Below are positions 37,337 to 47,791 of a stretch of 64,000 bases of DNA, piece after piece; position 1 is the stretch's first letter, and each line of letters opens with the position of its first letter. Location of the stretch: assembly GCF_000749845.1 (NCBI RefSeq), contig NZ_JQHM01000001.1:558001-622000 (forward strand), in the 5' to 3' direction. Below the pieces are notes generated by a model. The model ran no database searches. It saw only the letters and a program-made list of their open reading frames with translations, and was not told the DNA's origin. Both the position numbers and the translations under genes were made by a program. The stretch comes from Pectobacterium betavasculorum. Its GTDB lineage: Bacteria; Pseudomonadota; Gammaproteobacteria; Enterobacterales; Enterobacteriaceae.

Positions 37337-37377
37337 AGTTAAACAATACCACAGCAAGGGACGGATATTGTTTAACT
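37337..37377. repeat. 12-bp inverted repeat across the mepS stop codon
   Basis: AGTTAAACAATA and TATTGTTTAACT are perfect inverted repeats around a 17-base loop; the right arm includes the mepS stop codon. It precedes the terminator by about 20 bp, giving the mRNA two 3' hairpins. Confidence 0.65.
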
Positions 37378-37953
37378 GGTTTTTCCTTTACTCAGAACAC
37401 GGCGTCCTTCTTGATAACGCTTGTTCCAGTAGTTTTCCGTCATTTTGGAGATGATGACGCCACTGCTGGTTGATGCGTGGACGAACTGATCGTTACCGAG
37501 GTAAATGCCAACGTGGCGTCCGGTTGAACCTGCACGGAACAGAACAAGGTCGCCAACACGCAGTTTATTGCGCTGAATTTGCTGTCCCATCTCTTGCTGT
37601 TCATAGGTAGAACGCGGTAAATCCATGCCAAATTGTTCGCGGAAGGTGCGCTGAACGAAAGCTGAGCAGTCAATGCCACGACGACTATCACCGCCTAAAC
37701 GGTAACGAACGCCTTTCCAACTGGCATATTGGTTAAGCAATTTGGACTTAATGTCCACGTTGCGAACCAGTGCTTCAAATTCATCCTGAGAGGCTTGCAG
37801 TAAAAGACCATCTTTATCATTAACTGCATGCATATCAGTTTGAGCTTTATGGTTATATGCACTATTACTTCCACATGCGGAAAGCATCATTGCTACCGCT
37901 ACGGCAGGCACTGCCCGCCAGATATATCTCAGAATCGGTTGAGACTTGACCAT
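37372..37953 (-). CDS. mepS: Murein DD-endopeptidase MepS (Spr), lipoprotein
   Basis: This 193-aa NlpC/P60 hydrolase cleaves D-Ala-mDAP crosslinks to allow cell-wall growth. The N-terminal signal ends in a lipobox (LSAC, Cys at about residue 27), so it is anchored in the outer membrane. The catalytic Cys (GIDCSAFV), His (GRHVGIYLG) and second His (FVHAS) are present. E. coli MepS is degraded by NlpI-Prc. Confidence 0.93.
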   Translation of the reverse strand: MVKSQPILRYIWRAVPAVAVAMMLSACGSNSAYNHKAQTDMHAVNDKDGLLLQASQDEFEALVRNVDIKSKLLNQYASWKGVRYRLGGDSRRGIDCSAFVQRTFREQFGMDLPRSTYEQQEMGQQIQRNKLRVGDLVLFRAGSTGRHVGIYLGNDQFVHASTSSGVIISKMTENYWNKRYQEGRRVLSKGKTS

Positions 37954-38272
37954 TGTTGTTATGTTCCCTTGCTGTCCTTAACGATAAATATCGCTATGTA
38001 GTATCCCCATTTGACTGGGTATAAATGCCAACGAAAACGAGACTCAGACTAAATCAGAGTTTCTTATTAGCCAAATACTCATCAGCGAAAGTGTGCCTGA
38101 ATGCACATTATTTCTCCCGCCGCTGTTAGTTCATGATGCGCTAAAAAGCAAACTTGAACGAGACTACCGTAACAGCAGCAGGATTGCGAGAAGTTTCAAC
38201 TATTTTATTTATAAGATTTAATGATGTATTCAGCTAAAAAACGGCGATGCAAAAATCTGAAATCATAAGGAT
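37954..38272. other. mepS upstream region
   Basis: AT-rich, non-coding, between mepS and lpxT, which lie on the same strand. The mepS promoter should be here; no repeat or hairpin stands out. Confidence 0.35.
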
Positions 38273-38974
38273 TTATACTGTCCATTTCTTCGGTAATGGC
38301 CGATTTAACAGAGCAATAACGGCATCGCTTGCTGGCGTTAATAACCACCAGCTCAGGCCGACTAAAACAACCGAGAGCGAGCCGACTGCAATATCGGTAA
38401 ACCAATGTGCACCAATCATGATACGAGGCAATGAGAAGATTACCGTGATGGCTAAGCTGATAGCGAAAGCGGTGCGGGTAAAATAGCGCAACATAAAAGC
38501 AGCATAGATCATCAGCATCATGCCGTGGTCGCCGGGGAAACTGTCCGATGATGCATCTTTGGTAGGAATGCCTGTTAAATCTGAAACGCGATTGACGTCA
38601 CTAAAATAGAGTGTCGGGCTGGCGTGTTGCACGGGTAGTAAATGTCCGGCCTGATTTAGTACCACGGCAGTTAATAACATGATAAAGCCTATGATTAACA
38701 AGCGACGACGCTCTATGGGCGTGGCTTTCAGATAAAACGACAGGTACAGCGAACCCATCGCAATGAGTGCACAGCCGTCAAAGGCGCGATTATTGGTAAT
38801 GGCGACCAGATGTAAAAATGTCGGACTATCAACTAAAAGACGATTGAAATAGAAAAAAATGTTGCTGTCTAGTGTGAGCCAAAAACCATGATTTTTCGGC
38901 AGATACCAGGATAAAAATAGACCAATGCCCAATACATTGAGCATTAAAATAGAAGAAAGGCGAGTAAGTGACAT
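38273..38974 (-). CDS. lpxT: Lipid A 1-diphosphate synthase LpxT (YeiU)
   Basis: This 233-aa PAP2-type membrane enzyme transfers phosphate from undecaprenyl pyrophosphate to the 1-position of lipid A on the periplasmic side. It has six helices and the phosphatase motifs SSDSFPGDH and GAHWFTDIAVG. Its N-terminus (LFLSWYLPKNHGFWLTLD...ITNNRAFDGC) matches E. coli LpxT. It follows yeiR by 34 bp. Confidence 0.93.
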   Translation of the reverse strand: MSLTRLSSILMLNVLGIGLFLSWYLPKNHGFWLTLDSNIFFYFNRLLVDSPTFLHLVAITNNRAFDGCALIAMGSLYLSFYLKATPIERRRLLIIGFIMLLTAVVLNQAGHLLPVQHASPTLYFSDVNRVSDLTGIPTKDASSDSFPGDHGMMLMIYAAFMLRYFTRTAFAISLAITVIFSLPRIMIGAHWFTDIAVGSLSVVLVGLSWWLLTPASDAVIALLNRPLPKKWTV

Positions 38975-39008
38975 TAAGGCTAACCATCCAAAGACGAAGA
39001 ACGTTAGC

Positions 39009-40010
39009 TTAATCTGCGTGAGTTAAACGTGCCTTTAACAAGGCGGTTTGTAACGTATTCCATTCCGCCGGTGTTTCATTAATGACTTCGATACGGCTAT
39101 CAATCGGTGTCGTTGAGCGCGTTTCTATATTAAGGTCGTACCCTTGGCGGTTGACGACGAGCGTCCCTTCTTTTATACGCATCACTCCTTTAACCCGACT
39201 CACAGGGGAAAGGCGGACCCAGTCCAGCAGAGCGGCGGTGTCAAAAGCGGTTTCAGGCTCAAATATCCAGCCGCAGGCATGGTAGCCTTGTCCTTGATTA
39301 AGAGAACGTCGCCAGGATTCTCCACCCGGTAGCTTCAGTGCGGCTAAACCATTTGTTGGTTTATGTGAATGGTGCTGCGCGCCATCGGGAAGTTCGCGCA
39401 CACGGTTTTGCGATAAAGGGTCGCGGAGGGGGGCGAGATGCTGCCAGTCAATATTTCCCTGGCTGGCTTCGATAATTTGCCGACCATCGCCGCTTGTCTG
39501 TTGCCACTGCTGTAAGGCTGTAAGATCGTCAGTGGTATAGGTATCGCGCTTGTTGGCGATAATAATGTCAGCGGCGGCAAGCTGATCGCGGAAATTTTCA
39601 TTTCCCGTGTAACGTGGGTCGCTTAACTGACGTGCATCCAGCAGACACAGCGTGGCATGCAAAGTCAGCCAGGGTTCGTAGATATCGCTCGTCAGCAATG
39701 AGAGAATTTGTTTCGGGTGGCCGAGCCCAGTGGGTTCGATGAGTAACCGATGGGGTTTTTTCTGTTGCAGCAGCATATTTAAGCCAATCTGCATCGGCAA
39801 GCCGTTCACGCAGCACATGCAGCCGCCGGGAATTTCTTTCAAAACGGCACCAGTGTCCGCCAGTAAGGCACCGTCAATGCCCACTTCACCAAACTCATTA
39901 ACCAGTACCGCCCAGACTTCGTTTTCAGGTTTTTGCGACAGAAGATGGCGAATAGTGGTGGTTTTTCCACTACCCAGAAACCCCGTAATCAAATTGACTT
40001 TCGTTAGCAT
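39009..40010 (-). CDS. yeiR: COG0523 zinc-binding GTPase YeiR
   Basis: This 333-aa CobW/COG0523 GTPase has Walker A (GFLGSGKTTTI, residues 10-20), the metal-binding CxCC motif (GGCMCCVNGLP, about 63) and the GTP-base motif (NKRD). E. coli YeiR binds zinc and hydrolyses GTP, with a presumed metallochaperone role. Size and context are the same. Confidence 0.92.
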   Translation of the reverse strand: MLTKVNLITGFLGSGKTTTIRHLLSQKPENEVWAVLVNEFGEVGIDGALLADTGAVLKEIPGGCMCCVNGLPMQIGLNMLLQQKKPHRLLIEPTGLGHPKQILSLLTSDIYEPWLTLHATLCLLDARQLSDPRYTGNENFRDQLAAADIIIANKRDTYTTDDLTALQQWQQTSGDGRQIIEASQGNIDWQHLAPLRDPLSQNRVRELPDGAQHHSHKPTNGLAALKLPGGESWRRSLNQGQGYHACGWIFEPETAFDTAALLDWVRLSPVSRVKGVMRIKEGTLVVNRQGYDLNIETRSTTPIDSRIEVINETPAEWNTLQTALLKARLTHAD

Positions 40011-40097
40011 GGCAGGCTCCTATGTGAATGGAAGGCTGAGATGTGCCGGATATGTCATCCGGCAATATGTATCGTGCTGATGGTGTGAGGTACGTTG

Positions 40098-40670
40098 TTA
40101 GTCTGCGCGGCCCATGTAGCGACGTTCTGGGATATGGATACGAATTTTTTCACCTGCGCTCAGGTACTCAGGAACTGGGATGACCAGACCAGTACTCATG
40201 GTTGCTGGCTTGTTGCGTGAACTGGCGGATGCACCTTTAATACCCGGCGCTGTCTCAATAATTTCCAGGTCTACCGTCTGCGGCAGTTCCAGCGCGATGA
40301 TTTGACCATCCCAGCTTAATACCTGAATCCCAGGCATGCCACCCTCAGGGATAAACAGCAGCTCTTCTTCTATTTGATCTTTTTTGAAGAGGTACGGGGT
40401 GTAATCCTCATCATCCATAAAGACGTATTCGTCGCCGTCAATATAAGAGAAGGTGACCGTACGGCGCGTCAGCGTGATGGTATCGATAATATCGTCGCCT
40501 TTAAAACGCTCTTCCACTTTCAAACCCGTGCGGACATCAGAAAAACGCATTTTATACAATGTACTGGCACCTCGGGCACTTGGACTCTGGACGTCGATAT
40601 CCTTTACCAGCAACAATTTGTCGTTATAGTTAACGACCATTCCGCGTTTAATCTCGTTCGCTCTTGCCAT
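40098..40670 (-). CDS. yeiP: Elongation factor P-like protein EfpL (YeiP)
   Basis: This 190-aa EF-P paralogue has three beta-barrel domains. The loop that enters the ribosome peptidyl-transferase centre reads SPSARGAST, with Arg at the tip as in EfpL rather than the modified Lys of EF-P. It relieves stalls at certain XPP motifs in E. coli. The C-terminus [15 protein letters not shown] is intact. Confidence 0.93.
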   Translation of the reverse strand: MARANEIKRGMVVNYNDKLLLVKDIDVQSPSARGASTLYKMRFSDVRTGLKVEERFKGDDIIDTITLTRRTVTFSYIDGDEYVFMDDEDYTPYLFKKDQIEEELLFIPEGGMPGIQVLSWDGQIIALELPQTVDLEIIETAPGIKGASASSRNKPATMSTGLVIPVPEYLSAGEKIRIHIPERRYMGRAD

Positions 40671-40742
40671 AAAAATTACCTGCTATAAGGAGTGTGATTT
40701 TTGTGGCGACACGTTACTCGCGCCGGTGAATTCAGGCAAGCA

Positions 40743-40880
40743 TATACTCGCCATACTTCAAATTTCATGTGCATTAGTCGCGCTAATCGGCTTATCCCTG
40801 AGCGTCACCCTAAGGGCTAACGCTTGGCGCTGTTCAAAACGAATATATTTTGTTCTGAAACTCGAATTACGTAGAGTATA
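40743..40880 (+). repeat. MITE-like intergenic repeat, copy B (138 bp)
   Basis: The ends match the family (TATACTCGCCATACTTCAAA ... CTCGAATTACGTAGAGTATA), but the middle (TAGTCGCGCTAATCGG ... CGAATATATTTTGTTC) differs from copies A and C. It lies between the divergent yeiP and yeiW genes. Confidence 0.75.
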
Positions 40881-40967
40881 AGATGGATGCGCTGATATTG
40901 GTTTTTTGCTACGGGGCTGTTATGGTGGCGATCTCTATCTGTTGTCAGCCCACCGGAGAGTTTGCTG

Positions 40968-41222
40968 ATGGACTGCCGCCCCCACTGCGGTGCTTGCTGC
41001 ATCGCCGCATCGATTTCAACGCCTATGCCGGGCCTGCCGCACGGCAAGCCAGCAAACACGCCCTGTATTCATCTTGATGAGGCGATGCGCTGTGGGTTAT
41101 TCCATTCCCCTCTGCGGCCTGCGGTTTGTGCGGGGCTCAAGCCGCGCGCGGATATGTGTTTCAGCCATCGCGATGAGGCGATGATTTACCTGCTCAAACT
41201 GGAAGCCGACACCACGCCTTAA
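40968..41222 (+). CDS. yeiW: UPF0153 (YkgJ-type) Cys-rich protein YeiW
   Basis: The 84-aa protein has [11 protein letters not shown] at the start, then [13 protein letters not shown] and [17 protein letters not shown]. The Cys pattern is that of the YkgJ family, thought to bind a metal or Fe-S cluster. The ATG at 40968 has GGAGAG upstream and gives the length of E. coli YeiW (84 aa). The function is unknown. Confidence 0.85.
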   Translation: MDCRPHCGACCIAASISTPMPGLPHGKPANTPCIHLDEAMRCGLFHSPLRPAVCAGLKPRADMCFSHRDEAMIYLLKLEADTTP

Positions 41223-41232
41223 ATGGCGGCGG

Positions 41233-42411
41233 TCAGACGTCTTTGATGCGCCACATACAATAGATAGAACCGACGATCATCAGCAGTGCGAAAAAGAAAA
41301 CGGCGTGGTAGTCCCAGATTTCAGCAACAATCCCGGCCAGCGAACCGGAGATGATCCAGCCAACGCGTGTGGTATTCGTAAACAGCGTCGTTGCAGCCCC
41401 TGCTTGTCCGGGCATTAAGTCCTGAAAATAAAGCATACCGATTCCGGCCAGAATCCCGATGAAAATGGCATTCAGCACCTGTAGCGCCAGCAGCGCGGTT
41501 TCTCCGTTGAACAACAACAACCCACCAAAGAACAGCAGGCCGGATGCAACAGCAAGCCGCATCAGGAAGCGCTTACCGAAGCGTGTGGCAACATAACCCG
41601 CGATCAACATCACCGGAATTTCCAACCCGGCAGCAACACCCATCATGATACCCGCCAACTTTTCTGGCAGGTGTAACTCATGCACCAGATATAGCGGCAT
41701 ATTAATGAGGTAAATCCCGTTGCAGGTCCACATCAAGGTACATGCTATAAACAGCAAGAGCGTGTCCCGACGGTTGCGACGCGGTGATTCCAGCGTGGAG
41801 GTGGTTTTCTCTACGACTTTAGGCATTGAAGGCAGAAAGAATTTGACCAGAATGCCACACAAGATAAAGACGACGGCGGCCGTCAAATACATCGTCGTGA
41901 AGCCGAATCCTAGTGCTAGCGCAAAGGCGATAGGTGGACCGACAACCCAGGCGAGAGAAATTTGCGCACGCAGGATTGAGCTGAACATTGCCGCTTCACG
42001 ACCCGTTTTGTCTGCGTGCTCACGTGCCAACGCAAAAAGTTGCGGGTTTGCGGTTGAGCCAAAGCTGCTCAGCAAGACGCCGATAAAAAGCAGAATAAAG
42101 TAGTTACGGTTCCACGCAAACAGCATACAGGCCAGTGCGCCCAGCAGGCAGCAGACGAAGATCAGCGATTTGCGATCGCCCTGACGATCCGAGCGAGTGG
42201 CCAGCATTTGACTGACGATGATGCCGATAACCGCGCTGCCGGTATAAAACATGCCGACCAGAAAAGGGCGAGCCTGCACTTCACTGGAAAGAAAAAGGCT
42301 GAGCGTAGGGAGTTGTAGGGCACCGGCCGTTCCAGTCAGAAAGGCAATAACCAAAAATGCTGACGATGTCAGGTCAGGCGGACGTCGCGTTGTGTTTGCA
42401 GGAGTGAACAT
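41233..42411 (-). CDS. setB: Sugar efflux transporter SetB
   Basis: This 392-aa, 12-helix MFS protein of the SET family exports glucosides and lactose-like sugars in E. coli. It shares LTSSAFLVIAFLTGTAGALQLPTLSLFLSSEV and GMFYTGSAVIGIIVSQML with SetB. The start at 42411 gives the family length; it lacks a good ribosome site, and longer starts at 42462 or 42501 remain possible. The gene converges on yeiW (10-bp gap) and is divergent from fruB. Confidence 0.85.
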   Translation of the reverse strand: MFTPANTTRRPPDLTSSAFLVIAFLTGTAGALQLPTLSLFLSSEVQARPFLVGMFYTGSAVIGIIVSQMLATRSDRQGDRKSLIFVCCLLGALACMLFAWNRNYFILLFIGVLLSSFGSTANPQLFALAREHADKTGREAAMFSSILRAQISLAWVVGPPIAFALALGFGFTTMYLTAAVVFILCGILVKFFLPSMPKVVEKTTSTLESPRRNRRDTLLLFIACTLMWTCNGIYLINMPLYLVHELHLPEKLAGIMMGVAAGLEIPVMLIAGYVATRFGKRFLMRLAVASGLLFFGGLLLFNGETALLALQVLNAIFIGILAGIGMLYFQDLMPGQAGAATTLFTNTTRVGWIISGSLAGIVAEIWDYHAVFFFALLMIVGSIYCMWRIKDV

Positions 42412-42647
42412 AAATAAATTGATAGCGCTTGGAAAATAGGCAGAGGCTGTCGAGCGCGACATAGTACTCGGGTTTATAATGAAACAGAAATCTTGTTTCA
42501 TTATTTTTCGTCAGCACGGCTTCAGCCAGGGGATGGTTTTTGTTGGTGGGCTGCGCGTCATCCACGTTAAAATGTGCGTGATGTCAAAATTCTGGCACGT
42601 CAGCAGTGCAGAAAGCTTGCATAAATGGCGTAATAGAATGAGACTTT

Positions 42648-42727
42648 TGAAACGTTTCAGCGGAATTTTTTTTGAAACGCCCTAACAATCGACACATTTT
42701 TTTCTCATAAAAGCTGAAACGATTCAA
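42648..42727 (+). promoter_or_regulatory. Cra (FruR) operators upstream of fruBKA
   Basis: Two strong Cra-type sites are visible: TGAAACGTTTCAGC (42648-42661) and GCTGAAACGATTCAA (42713-42727). A weaker half-like site TGAAACGCCCTAA lies at 42673. In E. coli Cra represses fruBKA through two such operators and is released by fructose 1-phosphate. Confidence 0.85.
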
Positions 42728-42749
42728 CTTTCAGCAAGAGAGGAGAGCC

Positions 42750-43883
42750 ATGTTCCAGTTGTCACAGCAAGATATTCATTTGGGTGCAGCGGCCAGTAAT
42801 AAGCAGGAAGCTATCCAGCTTGTTGCTTCAGCACTGACCGAGGCCGGGTGCGTTAACGCAGGGTATGTCGACGGCATGCTACAGCGAGAACAGCAAACAT
42901 CTACCTATTTGGGAAGCGGCATTGCTATCCCTCACGGCACAACCGATACCCGCGATCTGGTATTGAAGACCGGGGTTCAAGTATTTCAGTTTCCTCAGGG
43001 TATCGCCTGGGGTGAAGATCAAACCGCCTATGTGGTGTTGGGGATCGCAGCGCGTTCTGATGAGCACCTTGCATTGCTGCGTCAGTTGACTCATGTCCTG
43101 AGCGACGATCGCGTAGCGGCACGTCTGGCGAGTACAACCTCAGCAGAAGAGCTCCGCAGCCTGCTAATGGGCGAACAGCAACTGGCAGAATTCCGTTTTG
43201 ACACCTCGCTGATTGCGCTGGACGTGGCGACCGATAATCTATTGACGCTTCAGGCGCTAAACGCCGGTCGTCTTCAGCAGGTTGGTGCAGCAGACGCCAG
43301 TTTTGTCAGCACCACCATCAGCAATAAACCGCTGAATCTGGGACAAGGTGTGTGGTTCAGCGATAGCGCTATTGGTAACCTCAGCAGCGCGGCTGCGGTA
43401 GCGCGCCCGGCAACGCCTTTTAGCGTTGAGGGTGAAAACGTAGCTTTGCTGGTAACGGTTGCGGCGGCTGACGATCAGGCTTTTGCGCCTATCGATTACC
43501 TGAGCAACCTGCTGATTGCGCAAAAAGCAGAACGTTTGCTGACGGCTGATGCTCCGACGCTGCTGGCACTCTTGACCAGCGACGTACCGGAAGAGAGCGA
43601 AGTGCTGACAGCAGAATTTACCATTCGCAACGAACACGGCCTGCATGCCCGTCCGGGTACCATGCTGGTGAACGTGATCAAGCAGTTCACGAGTGAGATT
43701 ACGGTGACCAATCTGGACGGTACCGGCAAGCCGGCAAATGGTCGTAGCCTGATGAAAGTCGTCGCGCTGGGCGTGAAAAAAGGTCACAAACTGCGTTTCA
43801 CTGCCAGCGGTAGCGATGCGGAACAAGCACTGGCCGCTATTGGCGAAGCGATTACGTCCGGTTTGGGCGAGGGGGCAGCATGA
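42750..43883 (+). CDS. fruB: Fructose PTS EIIA-HPr fusion FruB
   Basis: This 377-aa protein has an N-terminal EIIA(Fru) domain (phospho-His62 in IAIPHGT), a middle receiver-like domain and a C-terminal HPr domain (phospho-His299 in [10 protein letters not shown]). It passes phosphate from EI to FruA. It has a strong AGAGGAGAG ribosome site and is the first gene of fruBKA, with a 4-bp overlap with fruK. Confidence 0.95.
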   Translation: MFQLSQQDIHLGAAASNKQEAIQLVASALTEAGCVNAGYVDGMLQREQQTSTYLGSGIAIPHGTTDTRDLVLKTGVQVFQFPQGIAWGEDQTAYVVLGIAARSDEHLALLRQLTHVLSDDRVAARLASTTSAEELRSLLMGEQQLAEFRFDTSLIALDVATDNLLTLQALNAGRLQQVGAADASFVSTTISNKPLNLGQGVWFSDSAIGNLSSAAAVARPATPFSVEGENVALLVTVAAADDQAFAPIDYLSNLLIAQKAERLLTADAPTLLALLTSDVPEESEVLTAEFTIRNEHGLHARPGTMLVNVIKQFTSEITVTNLDGTGKPANGRSLMKVVALGVKKGHKLRFTASGSDAEQALAAIGEAITSGLGEGAA

Positions 43884-44818
43884 GCAGGAGAGTAGCCACA
43901 ATCACCCTGAATCCAGCTTACGATCTGGTTGGCTATTGCCCGGAAGTTGAGAAAGGCGAAGTCAATCTGGTTCAGACAGCGGGTCTGCACGCCGCAGGTA
44001 AAGGTATTAACGTTGCCAAGGTGCTGAAAGATCTCGGGATTGATGTCACGGTAGGTGGCTTTCTGGGGAAAGACAATCAGGATGGTTTTCAGCAACTGTT
44101 CAGTGAACTGGGCATTGCCAACCGTTTTCAGGTTGTGCCAGGACGTACGCGTATTAATGTCAAATTAACCGAAAAAGATGGCGACGTAACCGACTTCAAC
44201 TTTTCCGGTTTTGAAGTGACACAGCAAGACTGGCAGCGTTTCGTCAATGACTCGCTGAGCTGGCTGGGCCAGTTCGACATGGTCGCGGTAAGCGGTAGTT
44301 TACCGGCTGGCGTCGATCCTGATGCGTTTACCGACTGGATGTCTCGTCTGCGCACCCAGTGCCCTTGCATTATCTTCGACAGCAGCCGTGAAGCGCTGGT
44401 GGCGGGGCTGAAGGCCTCTCCCTGGTTGGTGAAACCAAACCGGCGGGAGCTGGAAATATGGGCTGGGCGTAAATTACCTACGCTGGCTGATGTGGTGGAT
44501 GCCGCTCACGCGCTGCGTGAACAGGGTATTGCGCATGTTGTTATCTCACTGGGCGCGGAAGGCGCTCTGTGGGTGAATGCATCCGGCGCGTGGCGGGCAT
44601 TGCCACCTGCCTGTGATGTGGTTAGTACGGTAGGGGCGGGCGACTCCATGGTTGGGGGGTTGATTTATGGCTTATTAATGCGTGAGTCCAGTGAACACAC
44701 TCTGCGTTTGGCTACAGCGGTTTCGGCTCTGGCCGTCAGCCAAAGTAATGTAGGTATTACCGATCGTCCTCAGTTGGCCGCAATGATGGCGCGTGTCGAC
44801 CTGAAACCTTTTAACTGA
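43880..44818 (+). CDS. fruK: 1-Phosphofructokinase FruK
   Basis: This 312-aa PfkB-family kinase makes fructose 1,6-bisphosphate from fructose 1-phosphate. The first PfkB signature is around [16 protein letters not shown] and the second, with the catalytic Asp, is [19 protein letters not shown]. It overlaps fruB by 4 bp. Confidence 0.95.
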   Translation: MSRRVATITLNPAYDLVGYCPEVEKGEVNLVQTAGLHAAGKGINVAKVLKDLGIDVTVGGFLGKDNQDGFQQLFSELGIANRFQVVPGRTRINVKLTEKDGDVTDFNFSGFEVTQQDWQRFVNDSLSWLGQFDMVAVSGSLPAGVDPDAFTDWMSRLRTQCPCIIFDSSREALVAGLKASPWLVKPNRRELEIWAGRKLPTLADVVDAAHALREQGIAHVVISLGAEGALWVNASGAWRALPPACDVVSTVGAGDSMVGGLIYGLLMRESSEHTLRLATAVSALAVSQSNVGITDRPQLAAMMARVDLKPFN

Positions 44819-44836
44819 TACAGCAGGAGACAAACA

Positions 44837-46528
44837 ATGAAAACGCTGCTGATTTTGGATAAATCACTGGGCCTGGCGAGAAGCCAACTGGTGAAGAACC
44901 TACTCGGCGCTGCCGCTGCGAAAGCAGGGGTGACGTTTACAGAACAAGCTAACGACGCTGAACTGGCGATCGTTCTGGGTGCATCCGCAGCGTCGGACAG
45001 CGCACTGAATGGCAAGCAGGTTTATGTCGGTGATATCGAGCAGGCTGTTTCACAGCCGGAGGCTTTTTTAGCAAAAGCGCAGGCTGAAGCAACGGTATAT
45101 CAGGCTGTCGCGTCAGCTTCCGTTCAGCAACCTGCTGCTGCCAAGCGTATTGTCGCGATAACGGCGTGTCCGACTGGTGTCGCACACACGTTCATGGCAG
45201 CAGAAGCGATTGAAAGCGAAGCAAAAAAACGCGGCTGGTGGGTTAAAGTGGAAACGCGCGGCTCTGTTGGCGCCGGTAATGTGATTACTCCAGAAGAAGT
45301 TGAGCAGGCCGATCTGGTGATCGTTGCCGCAGATATTGAAGTCGATCTGGCTAAATTTGCCGGTAAGAAGATGTATCGCACGTCGACTGGGTTGGCATTG
45401 AAAAAGACGGCACAGGAGTTAGATAAGGCGCAGGCTGAAGCTAAAGTGTATCAGCCATCCGGGCAAGCCAGTGCGTCAAGCGCGAGCGAGTCTGGTCAGA
45501 AGGGCGGAGCAGGCCCGTACCGCCACCTGTTGACCGGCGTGTCTTACATGCTGCCGATGGTCGTGGCAGGCGGTTTATGTATCGCACTGTCGTTTGTCTT
45601 TGGTATTGAGGCCTTTAAACAGGAAGGTACGCTGGCAGCGGCGCTGATGAAGATCGGCGGTGGTTCTGCCTTTGCGCTGATGGTACCTGTGTTGGCAGGT
45701 TATATCGCTTTCTCCATTGCGGATCGTCCTGGTTTAACGCCGGGTTTGGTCGGCGGGATGTTGGCGGTAAGTACGGGAGCGGGCTTCCTCGGCGGGATTA
45801 TTGCCGGTTTCCTGGCGGGTTATATTGCCAGAGCGATCAACAATAAACTGATTCTGCCGCAAAGTTTGACTGCGCTAAAACCGATCTTGATCATTCCGCT
45901 GGTCGCTACGTTGATCACCGGTCTTATCATGATTTATGTCGTCGGTACGCCGGTGGCGAAAATCCTGACTGGTCTGACAGGCTGGCTGCAATCCATGGGC
46001 ACGGCGAATGCGGTGATCCTGGGTGCGATTCTGGGCGCGATGATGTGTACGGATATGGGTGGCCCGGTTAACAAAGTGGCGTATGTCTTTGGTACTACTT
46101 TGCTCAGTAGCCAGATTTACGCACCGATGGCCGCTGTTATGGCTGCGGGTATGGTACCACCGCTGGCGATGGGGCTGGCAACCGTACTGGCAAGCAAGAA
46201 ATTTAACCCGACCGAGCGTGAAGGGGGCAAAGCGGCGTTTGTTCTGGGTCTATGCTTTATCTCCGAAGGTGCGATTCCTTATGCTGCGCGTGATCCAATG
46301 CGCGTTCTGCCTTGCTGCATCGTCGGTGGTGCACTGACCGGTGCACTGTCAATGGCAGTGGGTGCTAAGTTAATGGCACCACACGGTGGCCTGTTCGTTC
46401 TGCTGATTCCAGGCGCCATTACCCCAGCTATCGGCTATCTGTTAGCGATTATTGCGGGAACAGTAGTAGCTGGCGTGCTGTACGCACTGCTGAAACGCTC
46501 TGATGAACAACTGGCGAAAGTTGCGTAA
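44837..46528 (+). CDS. fruA: Fructose PTS transporter EIIB'BC FruA
   Basis: This 563-aa protein has a degenerate EIIB' domain (about 1-95), an EIIB domain with phospho-Cys111 in ACPTGVAHTFMAAEA, and a membrane EIIC domain (about 225-555) for fructose import and phosphorylation. It is the last gene of fruBKA and is followed by a strong terminator. Confidence 0.95.
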   Translation: MKTLLILDKSLGLARSQLVKNLLGAAAAKAGVTFTEQANDAELAIVLGASAASDSALNGKQVYVGDIEQAVSQPEAFLAKAQAEATVYQAVASASVQQPAAAKRIVAITACPTGVAHTFMAAEAIESEAKKRGWWVKVETRGSVGAGNVITPEEVEQADLVIVAADIEVDLAKFAGKKMYRTSTGLALKKTAQELDKAQAEAKVYQPSGQASASSASESGQKGGAGPYRHLLTGVSYMLPMVVAGGLCIALSFVFGIEAFKQEGTLAAALMKIGGGSAFALMVPVLAGYIAFSIADRPGLTPGLVGGMLAVSTGAGFLGGIIAGFLAGYIARAINNKLILPQSLTALKPILIIPLVATLITGLIMIYVVGTPVAKILTGLTGWLQSMGTANAVILGAILGAMMCTDMGGPVNKVAYVFGTTLLSSQIYAPMAAVMAAGMVPPLAMGLATVLASKKFNPTEREGGKAAFVLGLCFISEGAIPYAARDPMRVLPCCIVGGALTGALSMAVGAKLMAPHGGLFVLLIPGAITPAIGYLLAIIAGTVVAGVLYALLKRSDEQLAKVA

Positions 46529-46585
46529 GTTTGATCATCATCGTGAATAAAAAGTAATGCCATAACACAAGGATGTGGATGAGAT

Positions 46586-46621
46586 AGCGCCAGTTGGTAT
46601 TCACCATCTGGCGCTTTTTTT
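46586..46621 (+). terminator. Terminator of fruBKA
   Basis: The stem AGCGCCAG / CTGGCGCT is followed by seven T, about 55 bp after the fruA stop. Confidence 0.85.
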
Positions 46622-46903
46622 ATGGGCTCTACCCCAGATGCAAGAAAAGCGATCCGAGGAACGGAAACGAGGGATGGGATAGAAGAGTAAAGCGTTTGCG
46701 CCATGGGAAAAAGCGTCAGGAACGCTTTTGAACGTCGCTTGCGACGGCTCTGCAAGGGAGAATCTCAGGGATGAGATTCATATCTGCGCAATCCGAGCGT
46801 ACAAGGCTGTATTCACAGCGTCTTTACGATCTACCCATTACCCCCGTCCAGCACACTCGACTAGCAACGTTAAAAACACACCTGCGCTTGGGATAAAAAC
46901 TAA
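46622..46903. other. Non-coding region with clustered hairpins
   Basis: No gene is supported. Hairpins include AAAGCGTT ... AACGCTTT (about 46690-46725), GTCGC-TT-GCGAC (46735-46746) and GAATCTCA-GGGA-TGAGATTC (46760-46779). It could be another intergenic repeat type or the 3' region of nfo. Confidence 0.4.
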
Positions 46904-47749
46904 TTAGCATTGGGCTTCAGATTTGAGCCAGGCGATTTCGTCGGCCCAGATGTCGGGATTGATCGTTTCCAGAATCATCGGAATACCGTCAAAGCGGGCA
47001 TCTTTCATGATATAGCTGAAAGCGGTTTTGCCGATGTTGCCTTCTCCGAGACTGTGGTGTCGGTCAACGCGGCTGCCGAACCCGCTTTTCGCATCATTCA
47101 AATGCATTCCGCGTAGATAGCGGAATCCAACAATGCGATCGAACTCAGCAAAGGTCGTTTCACAATCCGCTTCTGTTCGTAGATCGTAACCGCCAGCGAA
47201 GGCGTGGCAGGTATCGATACAGACGCCGACACGGCTTTTATCTTTCACTCCATCGATGATGGCCGCCAGATGTTCAAAACGGAAGCCCAGATTACTGCCT
47301 TGTCCGGCGGTATTTTCAATTACGGCAGTGACACCGTCCGTTTCCGCCAGCGCGATGTTGATGGACTCGGCAATACGCGCCAGACACTCCGCTTCCTCGA
47401 TCTGTTTCAGATGGCTACCAGGGTGAAAGTTCAACAAACTCAGCCCAAGCTGCTGGCAGCGGGACATTTCATCAATAAACGCGATACGTGATTTCTCCAG
47501 CGCTTCGCTGTCTGGGTGACCCAGATTAATCAGATAACTGTCGTGGGGCAGAATCTGTGCCGACGTATAGGCGTACTTTTCACACGCGGTTTTAAAACGG
47601 TCAATGACCTCCGCGCTGAGTGCAGCAGCCTGCCATTGGCGCTGATTCTTGGTAAATAAAGCGAAAGCGGTCGCTTTTATCTCATGTGCCCGGATCACGG
47701 CCTGATCGACACCGCCTGCTGCGCTAACGTGCGCACCGATGAATTTCAT
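46904..47749 (-). CDS. nfo: Endonuclease IV
   Basis: This 281-aa AP endonuclease has a TIM barrel with three zinc ions and cuts 5' of abasic sites. The start at 47749 ([13 protein letters not shown]) is preceded by GAGGAGA and gives the usual length. Metal-ligand motifs are seen: [39 protein letters not shown] and [10 protein letters not shown]. Confidence 0.95.
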   Translation of the reverse strand: MKFIGAHVSAAGGVDQAVIRAHEIKATAFALFTKNQRQWQAAALSAEVIDRFKTACEKYAYTSAQILPHDSYLINLGHPDSEALEKSRIAFIDEMSRCQQLGLSLLNFHPGSHLKQIEEAECLARIAESINIALAETDGVTAVIENTAGQGSNLGFRFEHLAAIIDGVKDKSRVGVCIDTCHAFAGGYDLRTEADCETTFAEFDRIVGFRYLRGMHLNDAKSGFGSRVDRHHSLGEGNIGKTAFSYIMKDARFDGIPMILETINPDIWADEIAWLKSEAQC

Positions 47750-47791
47750 GTTGGTCTCCTCTGATAACGGGGACATTATGGCATCGTCGTG

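Noticed and set aside
46435..46755. 106-aa minus-strand ORF after fruA
   Set aside because: Overlaps fruA and its terminator in antisense and runs through clustered hairpins.
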